Assembly: GCA_002790175.1 (NCBI GenBank)
Contig: PFUQ01000216.1
Location: 1-8,390 of the forward strand
Origin: Flavobacteriales bacterium CG_4_9_14_3_um_filter_32_8
Lineage (GTDB): Bacteria; Bacteroidota; Bacteroidia; Flavobacteriales_E; Vicingaceae
DNA length: 8,390 nucleotides
Direction of reading: 5' to 3'
The translations under genes and the position numbers were made by a program. The notes beneath the pieces are model-generated. The model saw only the letters and a program-made list of their open reading frames with translations, was not told the DNA's origin and did no database searches. Positions 1-5,449 of the stretch are shown in pieces; position 1 is the first letter of the stretch; every line of letters begins with the position of its first letter.

Positions 1-124
1 GTACTTTTATCCCATAAAATAAAGTTTTAAACTCGCAAACTAATCACTTGCGGATTTAAGGTATTTCAATAATTGTTGTCTATTAAGCCGCTATATTCAA
101 TTAATAAATATACAACGAGTTATA

Positions 125-1225
125 TTAACTAAAAAGATAGGCTTCTATTTCTTTAATAATAAGCTTCAATTGAAATTTTTCTTCCACTCTTTTTCTCCCA
201 TTAATTCCAAGTTTTATTCTAAGTGCTGCATCTTGAGCAAGAATTTTTAACTGCTCTGAAAACTTATTAATATCAGGGAGTGGTATTAAAAACCCTGTTT
301 TGTTGGCTGCTATTATTTCAGGATTACTAGTAATATTAAAAGCAACAACTGATTTTTTTGCCGCCATTGCTTCTACAATTACATAACCAAATCCCTCCCA
401 AATTGATGTTAAAACAAAAACATCCAGGCTTTTCATAAAACCTTCAATGTTTTCAACAAAACCCAATAGCAAAACTTTTTCTTCTAATTTGTTAGTTTTA
501 ATTAGTTGTTTTAATTCTTGCTCCTCCTCACCTGTACCAGCAATTAAGATTTTAAAATTTAGTTGTTGCTCTTGCAATTTTTTTGCAATATCAATTAAAT
601 AAAATTGTCCTTTTTGTTTTGTTAATCGTCCTGCATTTCCAAAAATTATTTCACCTTCTTTTTTAGTGTAAATAGGTTGTTGTGCAATATAGTTTTTATC
701 AAAAATTTCTAAATCAATGCCATGGTAAATCACTTTTACCTTATTTTCTAATTCGGTATTTTTAAAATTTTCTAGTATTTTCCTTTTTGTTTCTTCCGAA
801 TTGGCAATAATATGGGTTACGATTTGAGTTAATAATATTTTATTTAAAGGATTATTTTTAATAGAGACCGCCAATCCTCTTAAATAGACAATGTTGGTAA
901 CTCCAGCTTTTTTAGCAGCTAGTGCTGCAATTTTTAAATCTGGCGAAGCTGAAATAAATAGGGTATGAATGTGTCTTTGTTTAAAATAATTGATAAGGTT
1001 ATAAAATTTAACACTATTTAAAAAGGAAAGGTTATTAATGGTAAATGTTTCTACCTCTAATTTTTCTTCAACACTCTTTTTATAAAATGGGGCATCTTTT
1101 TTGGCGACTACGCAAATTGGATAATTTAGTTTTTTAAACTCCAATGCATATTCTAAATGTAATTTCTCACCACCTCCCCAAAAAGGAGTAGTATTAAAAA
1201 AGCATATTTTATTTTTTAATGACAA
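125..1225 (-). CDS. Family 4 glycosyltransferase (GT-B fold), TTG start
   Basis: A 366-residue protein with the two-domain layout of GT4 glycosyltransferases, which transfer a sugar from a nucleotide-activated donor and retain the anomeric configuration. The N-terminal acceptor domain opens with KICFFNTTPFWGGGEKLH (residues 6-23), whose glycine-rich loop is typical. The C-terminal donor domain starts near GNAGRLTKQKG (196-206) and carries the E-x7-E motif, E277 and E285, in WEGFGYVIVEAMA. No signal peptide or membrane segment is visible, so it probably acts at the inner face of the cytoplasmic membrane. No in-frame ATG lies upstream of the conserved N-terminus before a stop codon, and TTG at 1225-1223 is the best start. 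It begins 1 bp after the stop of the family 2 glycosyltransferase, which suggests one transcript and coupled translation. A role in lipopolysaccharide or other surface glycan assembly is inferred from that partner. Donor and acceptor sugars cannot be told. Confidence 0.88.
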   Translation of the reverse strand: MSLKNKICFFNTTPFWGGGEKLHLEYALEFKKLNYPICVVAKKDAPFYKKSVEEKLEVETFTINNLSFLNSVKFYNLINYFKQRHIHTLFISASPDLKIAALAAKKAGVTNIVYLRGLAVSIKNNPLNKILLTQIVTHIIANSEETKRKILENFKNTELENKVKVIYHGIDLEIFDKNYIAQQPIYTKKEGEIIFGNAGRLTKQKGQFYLIDIAKKLQEQQLNFKILIAGTGEEEQELKQLIKTNKLEEKVLLLGFVENIEGFMKSLDVFVLTSIWEGFGYVIVEAMAAKKSVVAFNITSNPEIIAANKTGFLIPLPDINKFSEQLKILAQDAALRIKLGINGRKRVEEKFQLKLIIKEIEAYLFS

Positions 1226-1226
1226 C

Positions 1227-1985
1227 CTATTTCGAATTGATTAAAATTAGCAATTTACGATATTTTTGTGCTGTCGCAAAGGCAGAATTCTTGCAAACTA
1301 TGTAACCATAATAACCATCCAAAAATCCTAATTTTAAAAAATAATCTCGAATAAACTTAAATTTTGATTTGTAAAATATGATAAACGCATTACTTTTTTT
1401 TCCTTTTTCAAAAGCAGCTTTTGCACTAATATCGGTAAAATAATCTATTTGTTTTAAGTGTTGTTCGATGGTATAGAAAGAATAATGAAGCAAATCAAAA
1501 TTAATGTGTTTTATTTTAGTTCCTTGGTTCATTATTACTTTATCGTGTGGATTTACGCCTCCCCATTTTCCTTTTGTAGAATCCCATAATCGTAATTTTT
1601 TATCAGGATACCATCCGCAGTGTTTTATCCAAGAACCGCAAAAATTGGTTAATCGATTAAAACTGTAGCCATCATATTGCCAGTTTTTTTTTATTTTAAT
1701 GATTTCTATTGCTAGTTCTTTTGTTAATGCTTCATCTGCATCTAAAGAAAGTACACATTGATTTTTTGCTTGAGTAATTGCCCAATTTTTCTGCTCGATG
1801 TGTCCATTGAAATGATGTTCAACAAAACGCACTTTTTTTTCTAAGCAAATTTGTTTGGTTTTGTCGGTTGAAAAAGAATCAACAACAACAACATCATCAG
1901 CAACAGCAATAACAGAATCAATACATCTGGAGATGTTTTTTTCTTCATTAAAAGTGATGATGACAACCGACAATTGAATTTGCAT
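1227..1985 (-). CDS. Family 2 glycosyltransferase, WaaE/KdtX-like (LPS core type)
   Basis: From the ATG at 1985 the protein has 252 residues. It is a GT-A fold, inverting glycosyltransferase. It starts with LSVVIITFNEEKN (5-17), has D36 in DSFSTDKT and the metal-binding DxD-type motif LDADE (81-85), and ends with GFLDGYYGY (220-228). That C-terminal signature and the compact length fit the WaaE/KdtX group, whose known members add glucose to the inner core of lipopolysaccharide; the exact sugar here is unknown. The frame stays open to an ATG at 2030, but those extra 15 codons lie almost wholly inside a perfect palindrome, and family members begin directly at the first beta strand. The 1985 start is therefore preferred; an ATG at 2000 is also possible. 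The gene lies 59 bp after the histidine kinase and 1 bp before the family 4 glycosyltransferase. No membrane segment is obvious, so a cytoplasmic or peripheral membrane location is likely. Confidence 0.87.
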   Translation of the reverse strand: MQIQLSVVIITFNEEKNISRCIDSVIAVADDVVVVDSFSTDKTKQICLEKKVRFVEHHFNGHIEQKNWAITQAKNQCVLSLDADEALTKELAIEIIKIKKNWQYDGYSFNRLTNFCGSWIKHCGWYPDKKLRLWDSTKGKWGGVNPHDKVIMNQGTKIKHINFDLLHYSFYTIEQHLKQIDYFTDISAKAAFEKGKKSNAFIIFYKSKFKFIRDYFLKLGFLDGYYGYIVCKNSAFATAQKYRKLLILINSK

Positions 1986-1998
1986 ACCACAAAGAAAC

Positions 1999-2039
1999 AT
2001 AATTTCATTGGATGACTTCAAGTCATCCAATGAAATTAT
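1999..2039 (-). terminator. 20-bp-stem hairpin after the kinase gene, probable intrinsic terminator
   Basis: Arms 1999-2018 and 2020-2039 are perfect reverse complements around the single base at 2019, so the RNA would form a long stem with a small loop. It begins 5 nt after the kinase stop codon. Read on the minus strand, the bases after the hairpin (GTTTCTTTG) are fairly T-rich, so it can act as an intrinsic terminator or attenuator between the two-component genes and the glycosyltransferases. The T tract is interrupted, so partial read-through, or a dispersed palindromic repeat with another role, is also possible. Confidence 0.55.
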
Positions 2040-2044
2040 TCTTT

Positions 2045-3088
2045 TTATGCTTTTTTTAGCGTGAAAGAAAAAGTAGAACCTACATCTATTGTGCTTCTTA
2101 CATTTATGGTTTGGTTATGTGCTTCTATAATATGTTTTACAATAGAAAGTCCAAGCCCTGTTCCTCCACTTTTTCTTGCACGCCCCTTATCTGTTCTATA
2201 AAATCGTTCAAATAATCTAGGTAAATGTTCTTTTTCTATTCCTATACCATTATCTGTAACTTCTACCAAGACATTGTCGTCTAAATCAAATATTTTTATT
2301 AATGTTTCACCTCCACTTCGGCCATACCAAATAGAATTAACAATTAAATTAACCAACACTTGGTTAATTTTAACCGAATCGGCTAAAACCCATACTGGTT
2401 TTATTGGTTTATTAATAAATTTTAAGGTGATGTTGTTTTCTTTTGCTTTCATCTCTAAAGCAGAAACAGTCTCTACAATTAACTCTGATAAATCAATTTT
2501 AGAAATATTCATTTTGATGATTGCTGTTTCTAACTTTGTTATCTCATCTAAGTCTTCAATTAAACCAATCATTCTTTCTACACTTTTATTTGCTTTTTGT
2601 AAATAACTAACATTAATTTGCGGGTCTTCCAACCCACCTTCTAAAAGTGTTAATAAATATCCTTGAATATTAAAAATTGGGGTTTTTAGTTCGTGAGAAA
2701 CATTACCAACAAAATCTCTTCTATATTTTTCTAATCCTTCTAAACGTGAAATCTCTTCTTTATTGGTTTTATCCCATTCTTCTACTTCAGTTTTTACTGA
2801 ACTTAATACATCAGAATTAAAATTAAACTCTTTTACTTTGTCGCCCTTTTTTAATTTTAGGTTATGGATGGTTCGATAAATTAATTTTATTTTTTTGTAA
2901 ATAAATTTTTCAATCGCAATTCTAAATCCTAAATAAGCTATTAAAAATGTGGTAGGAAAAACAATTAAAATGGAGAGGATGTCAAAGTTGGTAATAAAGA
3001 ATAGGATTAAAAAAAGAACGAATGTTACAACAACTGCTACTAAAAAAGAAACTCGAAGTGCAATGTCGTTGGGTGTTAAATCTTTCAT
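2045..3088 (-). CDS. Sensor histidine kinase, PhoR-like, without periplasmic sensor domain
   Basis: A 347-residue membrane histidine kinase that would phosphorylate the response regulator encoded just upstream. Two membrane segments (about 13-33 and 36-57) are separated by only a few residues, so there is no periplasmic sensor domain. A linker of about 60 residues leads to the dimerisation helix with the H box FVGNVSHELKTP (126-137, phospho-acceptor H132), followed by GYLLTLLEGGLEDP, a PhoR-like stretch. The ATPase domain has the N box around N247 and N251 (with a tryptophan in NSIWYG), the G1 box DNGIGI (279-284), the F box LFERFYRTD (292-300) and the G2 box GGTGLGLSIVKHI (308-320). All catalytic boxes are present, so it should be active. 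PhoR kinases commonly sense phosphate through the Pst transporter rather than a sensor domain of their own. That role fits here but is inferred, since no pst or phoU gene is in the window. Confidence 0.9.
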   Translation of the reverse strand: MKDLTPNDIALRVSFLVAVVVTFVLFLILFFITNFDILSILIVFPTTFLIAYLGFRIAIEKFIYKKIKLIYRTIHNLKLKKGDKVKEFNFNSDVLSSVKTEVEEWDKTNKEEISRLEGLEKYRRDFVGNVSHELKTPIFNIQGYLLTLLEGGLEDPQINVSYLQKANKSVERMIGLIEDLDEITKLETAIIKMNISKIDLSELIVETVSALEMKAKENNITLKFINKPIKPVWVLADSVKINQVLVNLIVNSIWYGRSGGETLIKIFDLDDNVLVEVTDNGIGIEKEHLPRLFERFYRTDKGRARKSGGTGLGLSIVKHIIEAHNQTINVRSTIDVGSTFSFTLKKA

Positions 3089-3107
3089 TGGGGTAAAGAT
3101 AAAATTT

Positions 3108-3115
3108 CAAAGATA
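3108..3115 (-). promoter_or_regulatory. Candidate -7 element for the histidine kinase gene
   Basis: The minus strand reads TATCTTTG, an exact match to the Bacteroidota -7 consensus TAnnTTTG, 19 nt before the kinase ATG. A related TATCTTTA follows within the next 20 nt. No clear -33 TTG was found. If used, it would give the kinase its own transcript in addition to read-through from the regulator gene. Confidence 0.4.
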
Positions 3116-3170
3116 ATTTTTATTACCATGTACTGGTTTCCTATGGTGTAGGATTAATGAAAAAAGAAAA

Positions 3171-3848
3171 TTACGCTTCAAATTTATAACCAACTCCCTT
3201 AATGGTTTTAATGTAATGGTCTCCTAATTTTTCTCTCAACTTTCGAACATGAACATCAATGGTTCGGTCTCCAACAATTACATCACCACCCCAAATACTT
3301 TCTAAAATTACATCGCGTGTAAAAACTTTTCCTGGTTTTGAGATTAAAAGTGCTAACAATTCAAATTCTTTTTTAGGTAAAGCATGTTCTTGCCCTTCTT
3401 TGTACACCAAGTATTTTTCTCTATCTATACTAATGTCACCTTGTTGATTGTTAACTGTTATTTCTTCTAAACCATGTTTTCTTCTTAAAATCGCTTTTAC
3501 TCTACTCACTAAAAGTCGAGGTTTAATTGGTTTAGTAATATAATCATCAGCTCCTGCATCAAACCCAGCCACTTGTGAATAATCTTCACCTCTAGCACTT
3601 AAAAAAATAATGAGTGTATTTTTTAATTCTTCTATCTGTCTAATTTCCTGACAAGTTTCTATCCCATCCATTTCGGGCATCATAACATCTAAAATAATTA
3701 AATCTGGTTTAATTTTTTTAGCAATTTCGATGGCTTCTTTTCCATTAGTTGTTGTAGCAACATCATATCCTTCTTTAGTAAGATTGTATCCTAAAAATTC
3801 AATAATATCTTGTTCGTCATCAACTAATAATATTTTTTCGTTGCTCAT
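3171..3848 (-). CDS. Two-component response regulator, OmpR/PhoB family
   Basis: A 225-residue DNA-binding response regulator. The receiver domain (about 4-120) has the acidic pair D10 and D11, the phospho-acceptor D54 in LILDVMMPEMDG, the switch serine S84 and the conserved lysine K106 in TKPIKP. A winged-helix output domain follows (about 130-225), with LPKKEFELLALL at its start, the recognition-helix region DRTIDVHVRKLREKLG (194-209) and the closing wing TIKGVGYKFEA. Length and motifs are those of the PhoB/OmpR family, which bind direct-repeat sites and act on RNA polymerase. The gene is first in the leftward block, with the PhoR-like kinase 82 bp downstream, so the two should be a cognate pair. 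It faces the beta-helix lipoprotein gene across 235 bp, which makes that promoter a natural candidate target. PhoB identity is likely but not proven, because the OmpR family contains many close paralogues. Confidence 0.92.
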   Translation of the reverse strand: MSNEKILLVDDEQDIIEFLGYNLTKEGYDVATTTNGKEAIEIAKKIKPDLIILDVMMPEMDGIETCQEIRQIEELKNTLIIFLSARGEDYSQVAGFDAGADDYITKPIKPRLLVSRVKAILRRKHGLEEITVNNQQGDISIDREKYLVYKEGQEHALPKKEFELLALLISKPGKVFTRDVILESIWGGDVIVGDRTIDVHVRKLREKLGDHYIKTIKGVGYKFEA

Positions 3849-3866
3849 GGTGCTTATAATTTAAAA

Positions 3867-3874
3867 CAAAGATA
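3867..3874 (-). promoter_or_regulatory. Candidate promoter -7 element for the response regulator gene
   Basis: The minus strand reads TATCTTTG, matching the Bacteroidota TAnnTTTG consensus, 18 nt before the ATG at 3848. TTAACA on the minus strand (3900-3895), 20 nt further upstream, is placed about right for a degenerate -33 element. Transcription would start near 3860, leaving a short leader. This is a consensus match only. Confidence 0.5.
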
Positions 3875-4046
3875 CTACTCCCTCCTTTTGCGGATGTTAA
3901 TTTAATATTAATTAATTATTTCATCCTTGTTACCATTGATTTTTTTAGTTCTAATAGATAAAAAATATGAAATTAAATAATATTTAGTTAACACGATGGT
4001 AAAACAAGTATAAGATTCCTTTTATAATCTGGTAATAAACACTGCC

Positions 4047-4054
4047 TTACTTTG
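4047..4054 (+). promoter_or_regulatory. Candidate -7 element for the lipoprotein/receptor unit
   Basis: TTACTTTG lies 29 nt before the ATG at 4084. It matches TAnnTTTG at all fixed positions except the second base, and no good -33 TTG sits upstream. A weak basal promoter of this kind would fit a gene that needs an activator, but the assignment rests on position and partial consensus only. Confidence 0.35.
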
Positions 4055-4083
4055 CGACAGAAAATAATTATAAACTAAAAAAA

Positions 4084-5349
4084 ATGAAAACTAAAATGAA
4101 AATGAAAAAATTATTAATTGCATCACTGCTAATACTTGGTGCAACTACTTTATTTACTTCTTGTTCAAAGGACAAAGTGACTGATCCTGTTACGCCAATT
4201 ACTCCTGCTCCAGAAGAAAACACGATTGTTATCACTGGAAACATTAGCTCAAGCACAACATGGGCAAACAACAAAACATACATCTTAAATGGAAGAGTTA
4301 TAGTAACTTCAGGAACATTGACTATTCAAGCAGGAACTGTTATTAAAGGTAGGGCGGGTACCAACTCAAATGCATCATCGCTAATAATTGCAAGAGGTGC
4401 AAAAATCGACGCTCAGGGCACACCATCATCACCAATCATTTTTACTTCAGAAGCTGATGTGATAATTTCTGGACAAATTGAAAGCCCAAACTTAGATGCC
4501 TCTCAAACAGGATTATGGGGAGGAGTTGCTATATTAGGATATGCACCAGTATCTGATTTGAGCGGAGGGGCAATAGGTCAATTAGAAGGAATTCCTGCTA
4601 GTGTTACAGAAGGTGCTTATGGTGGCTCTGATGTAGCAGATAATTCAGGTGTTTTTAAATATGTTTCTATCAGACATGGGGGAACAGTTTACCAACCAGG
4701 AAAAGAATTAAATGGCTTAACTTTGTGTGGTGTTGGAACTGGAACAGAAATTAACCACATTGAAATTATTGGAAATTCTGATGATGGAATTGAGTTTTTT
4801 GGTGGTTCAGTAAATCTTTCTAGTGTGATTATTTATAAAGGTAGCGATGATGGGTTAGACATCGATCAATCTTACTCAGGAACAATTTCTAACTTCATTA
4901 TTTTTCAAGGAGTAAATAGCGACAAGGCTTTCGAAATTGATGGTCCAGAAAATGCAATAAATCCCACAGGAACATTTACCATTGATAGTGGGTATGTTGT
5001 TGGAGATGCTACTAACCCATTTTACGCACATTTTAAATCAAGTGCTCAAGGGACTATGAAAAATGTATATTTTACTGATTTTAAAATTCCAGCAGCAACA
5101 AGTGAAGGGTTATGGATTGCAACAGGAAGTACACAAACCAACTATGATAACAATAATTTAGTAATCACTTCTAATATTTTTAATATATCAAGTTTAACCA
5201 TCGCTGATATTACTGAAGGAACAACAAATGATGTTAAAATGACATCTAACAACACGGTTGGAACAAGTTCAAATGGAGTGTTTAACGCTTCAGTATTTAC
5301 AGGGTGGTCTTTAGCTAGTTCAAAAGGATGGTTATTGGGCTTAAACTAA
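4084..5349 (+). CDS. Outer-membrane lipoprotein with right-handed parallel beta-helix
   Basis: A 421-residue predicted lipoprotein. A basic N-terminus and hydrophobic core (residues 9-22) lead to the lipobox LFTSC, with C27 as the lipidated cysteine. The following SKDKVTDPVTPITPAPEEN is a low-complexity tether typical of surface or periplasmic lipoproteins of Bacteroidota. The rest is rich in short beta strands, Asn, Gly, Ser and Thr. Recurring rungs such as ILNGRVIVTSGTLTIQAGTVIKG and NSDDGIEFFGG / GSDDGLDIDQS point to a parallel beta-helix. GLWGGVAILGYAPVS (143-157) and FKYVSIRHGG (191-200) are motifs I associate with a conserved but uncharacterised family found beside TonB-dependent receptors. 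No catalytic site of a known polysaccharide lyase or hydrolase is recognised, so binding or scaffolding is as likely as catalysis. ATGs at 4096 and 4102 are alternative starts that keep the signal peptide. The receptor gene follows 100 bp downstream on the same strand, probably in one operon. Confidence 0.85.
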   Translation: MKTKMKMKKLLIASLLILGATTLFTSCSKDKVTDPVTPITPAPEENTIVITGNISSSTTWANNKTYILNGRVIVTSGTLTIQAGTVIKGRAGTNSNASSLIIARGAKIDAQGTPSSPIIFTSEADVIISGQIESPNLDASQTGLWGGVAILGYAPVSDLSGGAIGQLEGIPASVTEGAYGGSDVADNSGVFKYVSIRHGGTVYQPGKELNGLTLCGVGTGTEINHIEIIGNSDDGIEFFGGSVNLSSVIIYKGSDDGLDIDQSYSGTISNFIIFQGVNSDKAFEIDGPENAINPTGTFTIDSGYVVGDATNPFYAHFKSSAQGTMKNVYFTDFKIPAATSEGLWIATGSTQTNYDNNNLVITSNIFNISSLTIADITEGTTNDVKMTSNNTVGTSSNGVFNASVFTGWSLASSKGWLLGLN

Positions 5350-5399
5350 TTAACAATTAGTTAATGTTAGGCTAATATTCAGACTATTTTAATGTATTA

Positions 5400-5429
5400 A
5401 AATTGCCTCAAGAATTCTTGGGGCAATTT
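5400..5429 (+). terminator. Intercistronic hairpin between lipoprotein and receptor genes
   Basis: Arms 5400-5412 and 5417-5429 pair along 13 positions (one as a G-U wobble) around an AATT loop. No T tract follows on the plus strand; the next bases are GCATATAAAAAA. A classical intrinsic terminator is therefore doubtful. An attenuator or an RNA-stabilising or processing hairpin, letting the upstream lipoprotein be made in excess over the receptor, is at least as likely. The receptor start lies 20 nt downstream. Confidence 0.5.
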
Positions 5430-5449
5430 GCATATAAAAAAATAAAGAA

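Larger units (their letters stand above)
3849..4083. promoter_or_regulatory. Divergent intergenic region between regulator and lipoprotein genes
   Basis: This 235-bp AT-rich region must hold the promoters of both gene blocks. It contains the TATCTTTG element for the regulator, a very AT-rich tract with overlapping palindromes TTAATATTAA (3902-3911) and TTAATTAA (3908-3915), and a 7-bp inverted pair TTACCAT (3930-3936) and ATGGTAA (3996-4002). A TTAACA hexamer lies at 3988-3993. These could be operator or upstream-element sequences, but no clear tandem PhoB-type repeat was recognised. No small ORF or RNA gene was found here. Confidence 0.55.

Noticed and set aside
34..52. Inverted repeat CGCAA / TTGCG downstream of the family 4 glycosyltransferase
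   Set aside because: The stem is only 5 bp with a 9-nt loop and lies more than 70 bp after the stop codon; too weak to call a terminator or binding site.
1986..2030. Fifteen-codon N-terminal extension of the family 2 glycosyltransferase from an ATG at 2030
   Set aside because: The extension is encoded almost entirely by the palindrome, and family members start directly at the first beta strand; the ATG at 1985 is a better fit.
2274..2606. Open frame of 110 codons on the plus strand inside the histidine kinase gene
   Set aside because: It lies wholly antisense to a well-supported kinase and encodes no recognisable motif.
3259..3447. Open frame of 62 codons on the plus strand inside the response regulator gene
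   Set aside because: It is antisense to the winged-helix domain and shows no protein features of its own.
4023..4028. TATAAT hexamer as a classical sigma-70 -10 box
   Set aside because: No matching -35 is placed upstream, and the primary sigma factor of Bacteroidota uses TAnnTTTG; the hexamer is expected by chance in AT-rich DNA.
4068..4283. Open frame of 71 codons on the minus strand over the lipoprotein start
   Set aside because: Its hydrophobic segments are the reverse reading of the lipoprotein signal region; no promoter or family signal supports it.
5344..5362. AT-only-rich 8-bp stem overlapping the lipoprotein stop codon
   Set aside because: The stem has only one G-C pair and a 3-nt loop; likely unstable, and the stronger hairpin at 5400-5429 is the better candidate.
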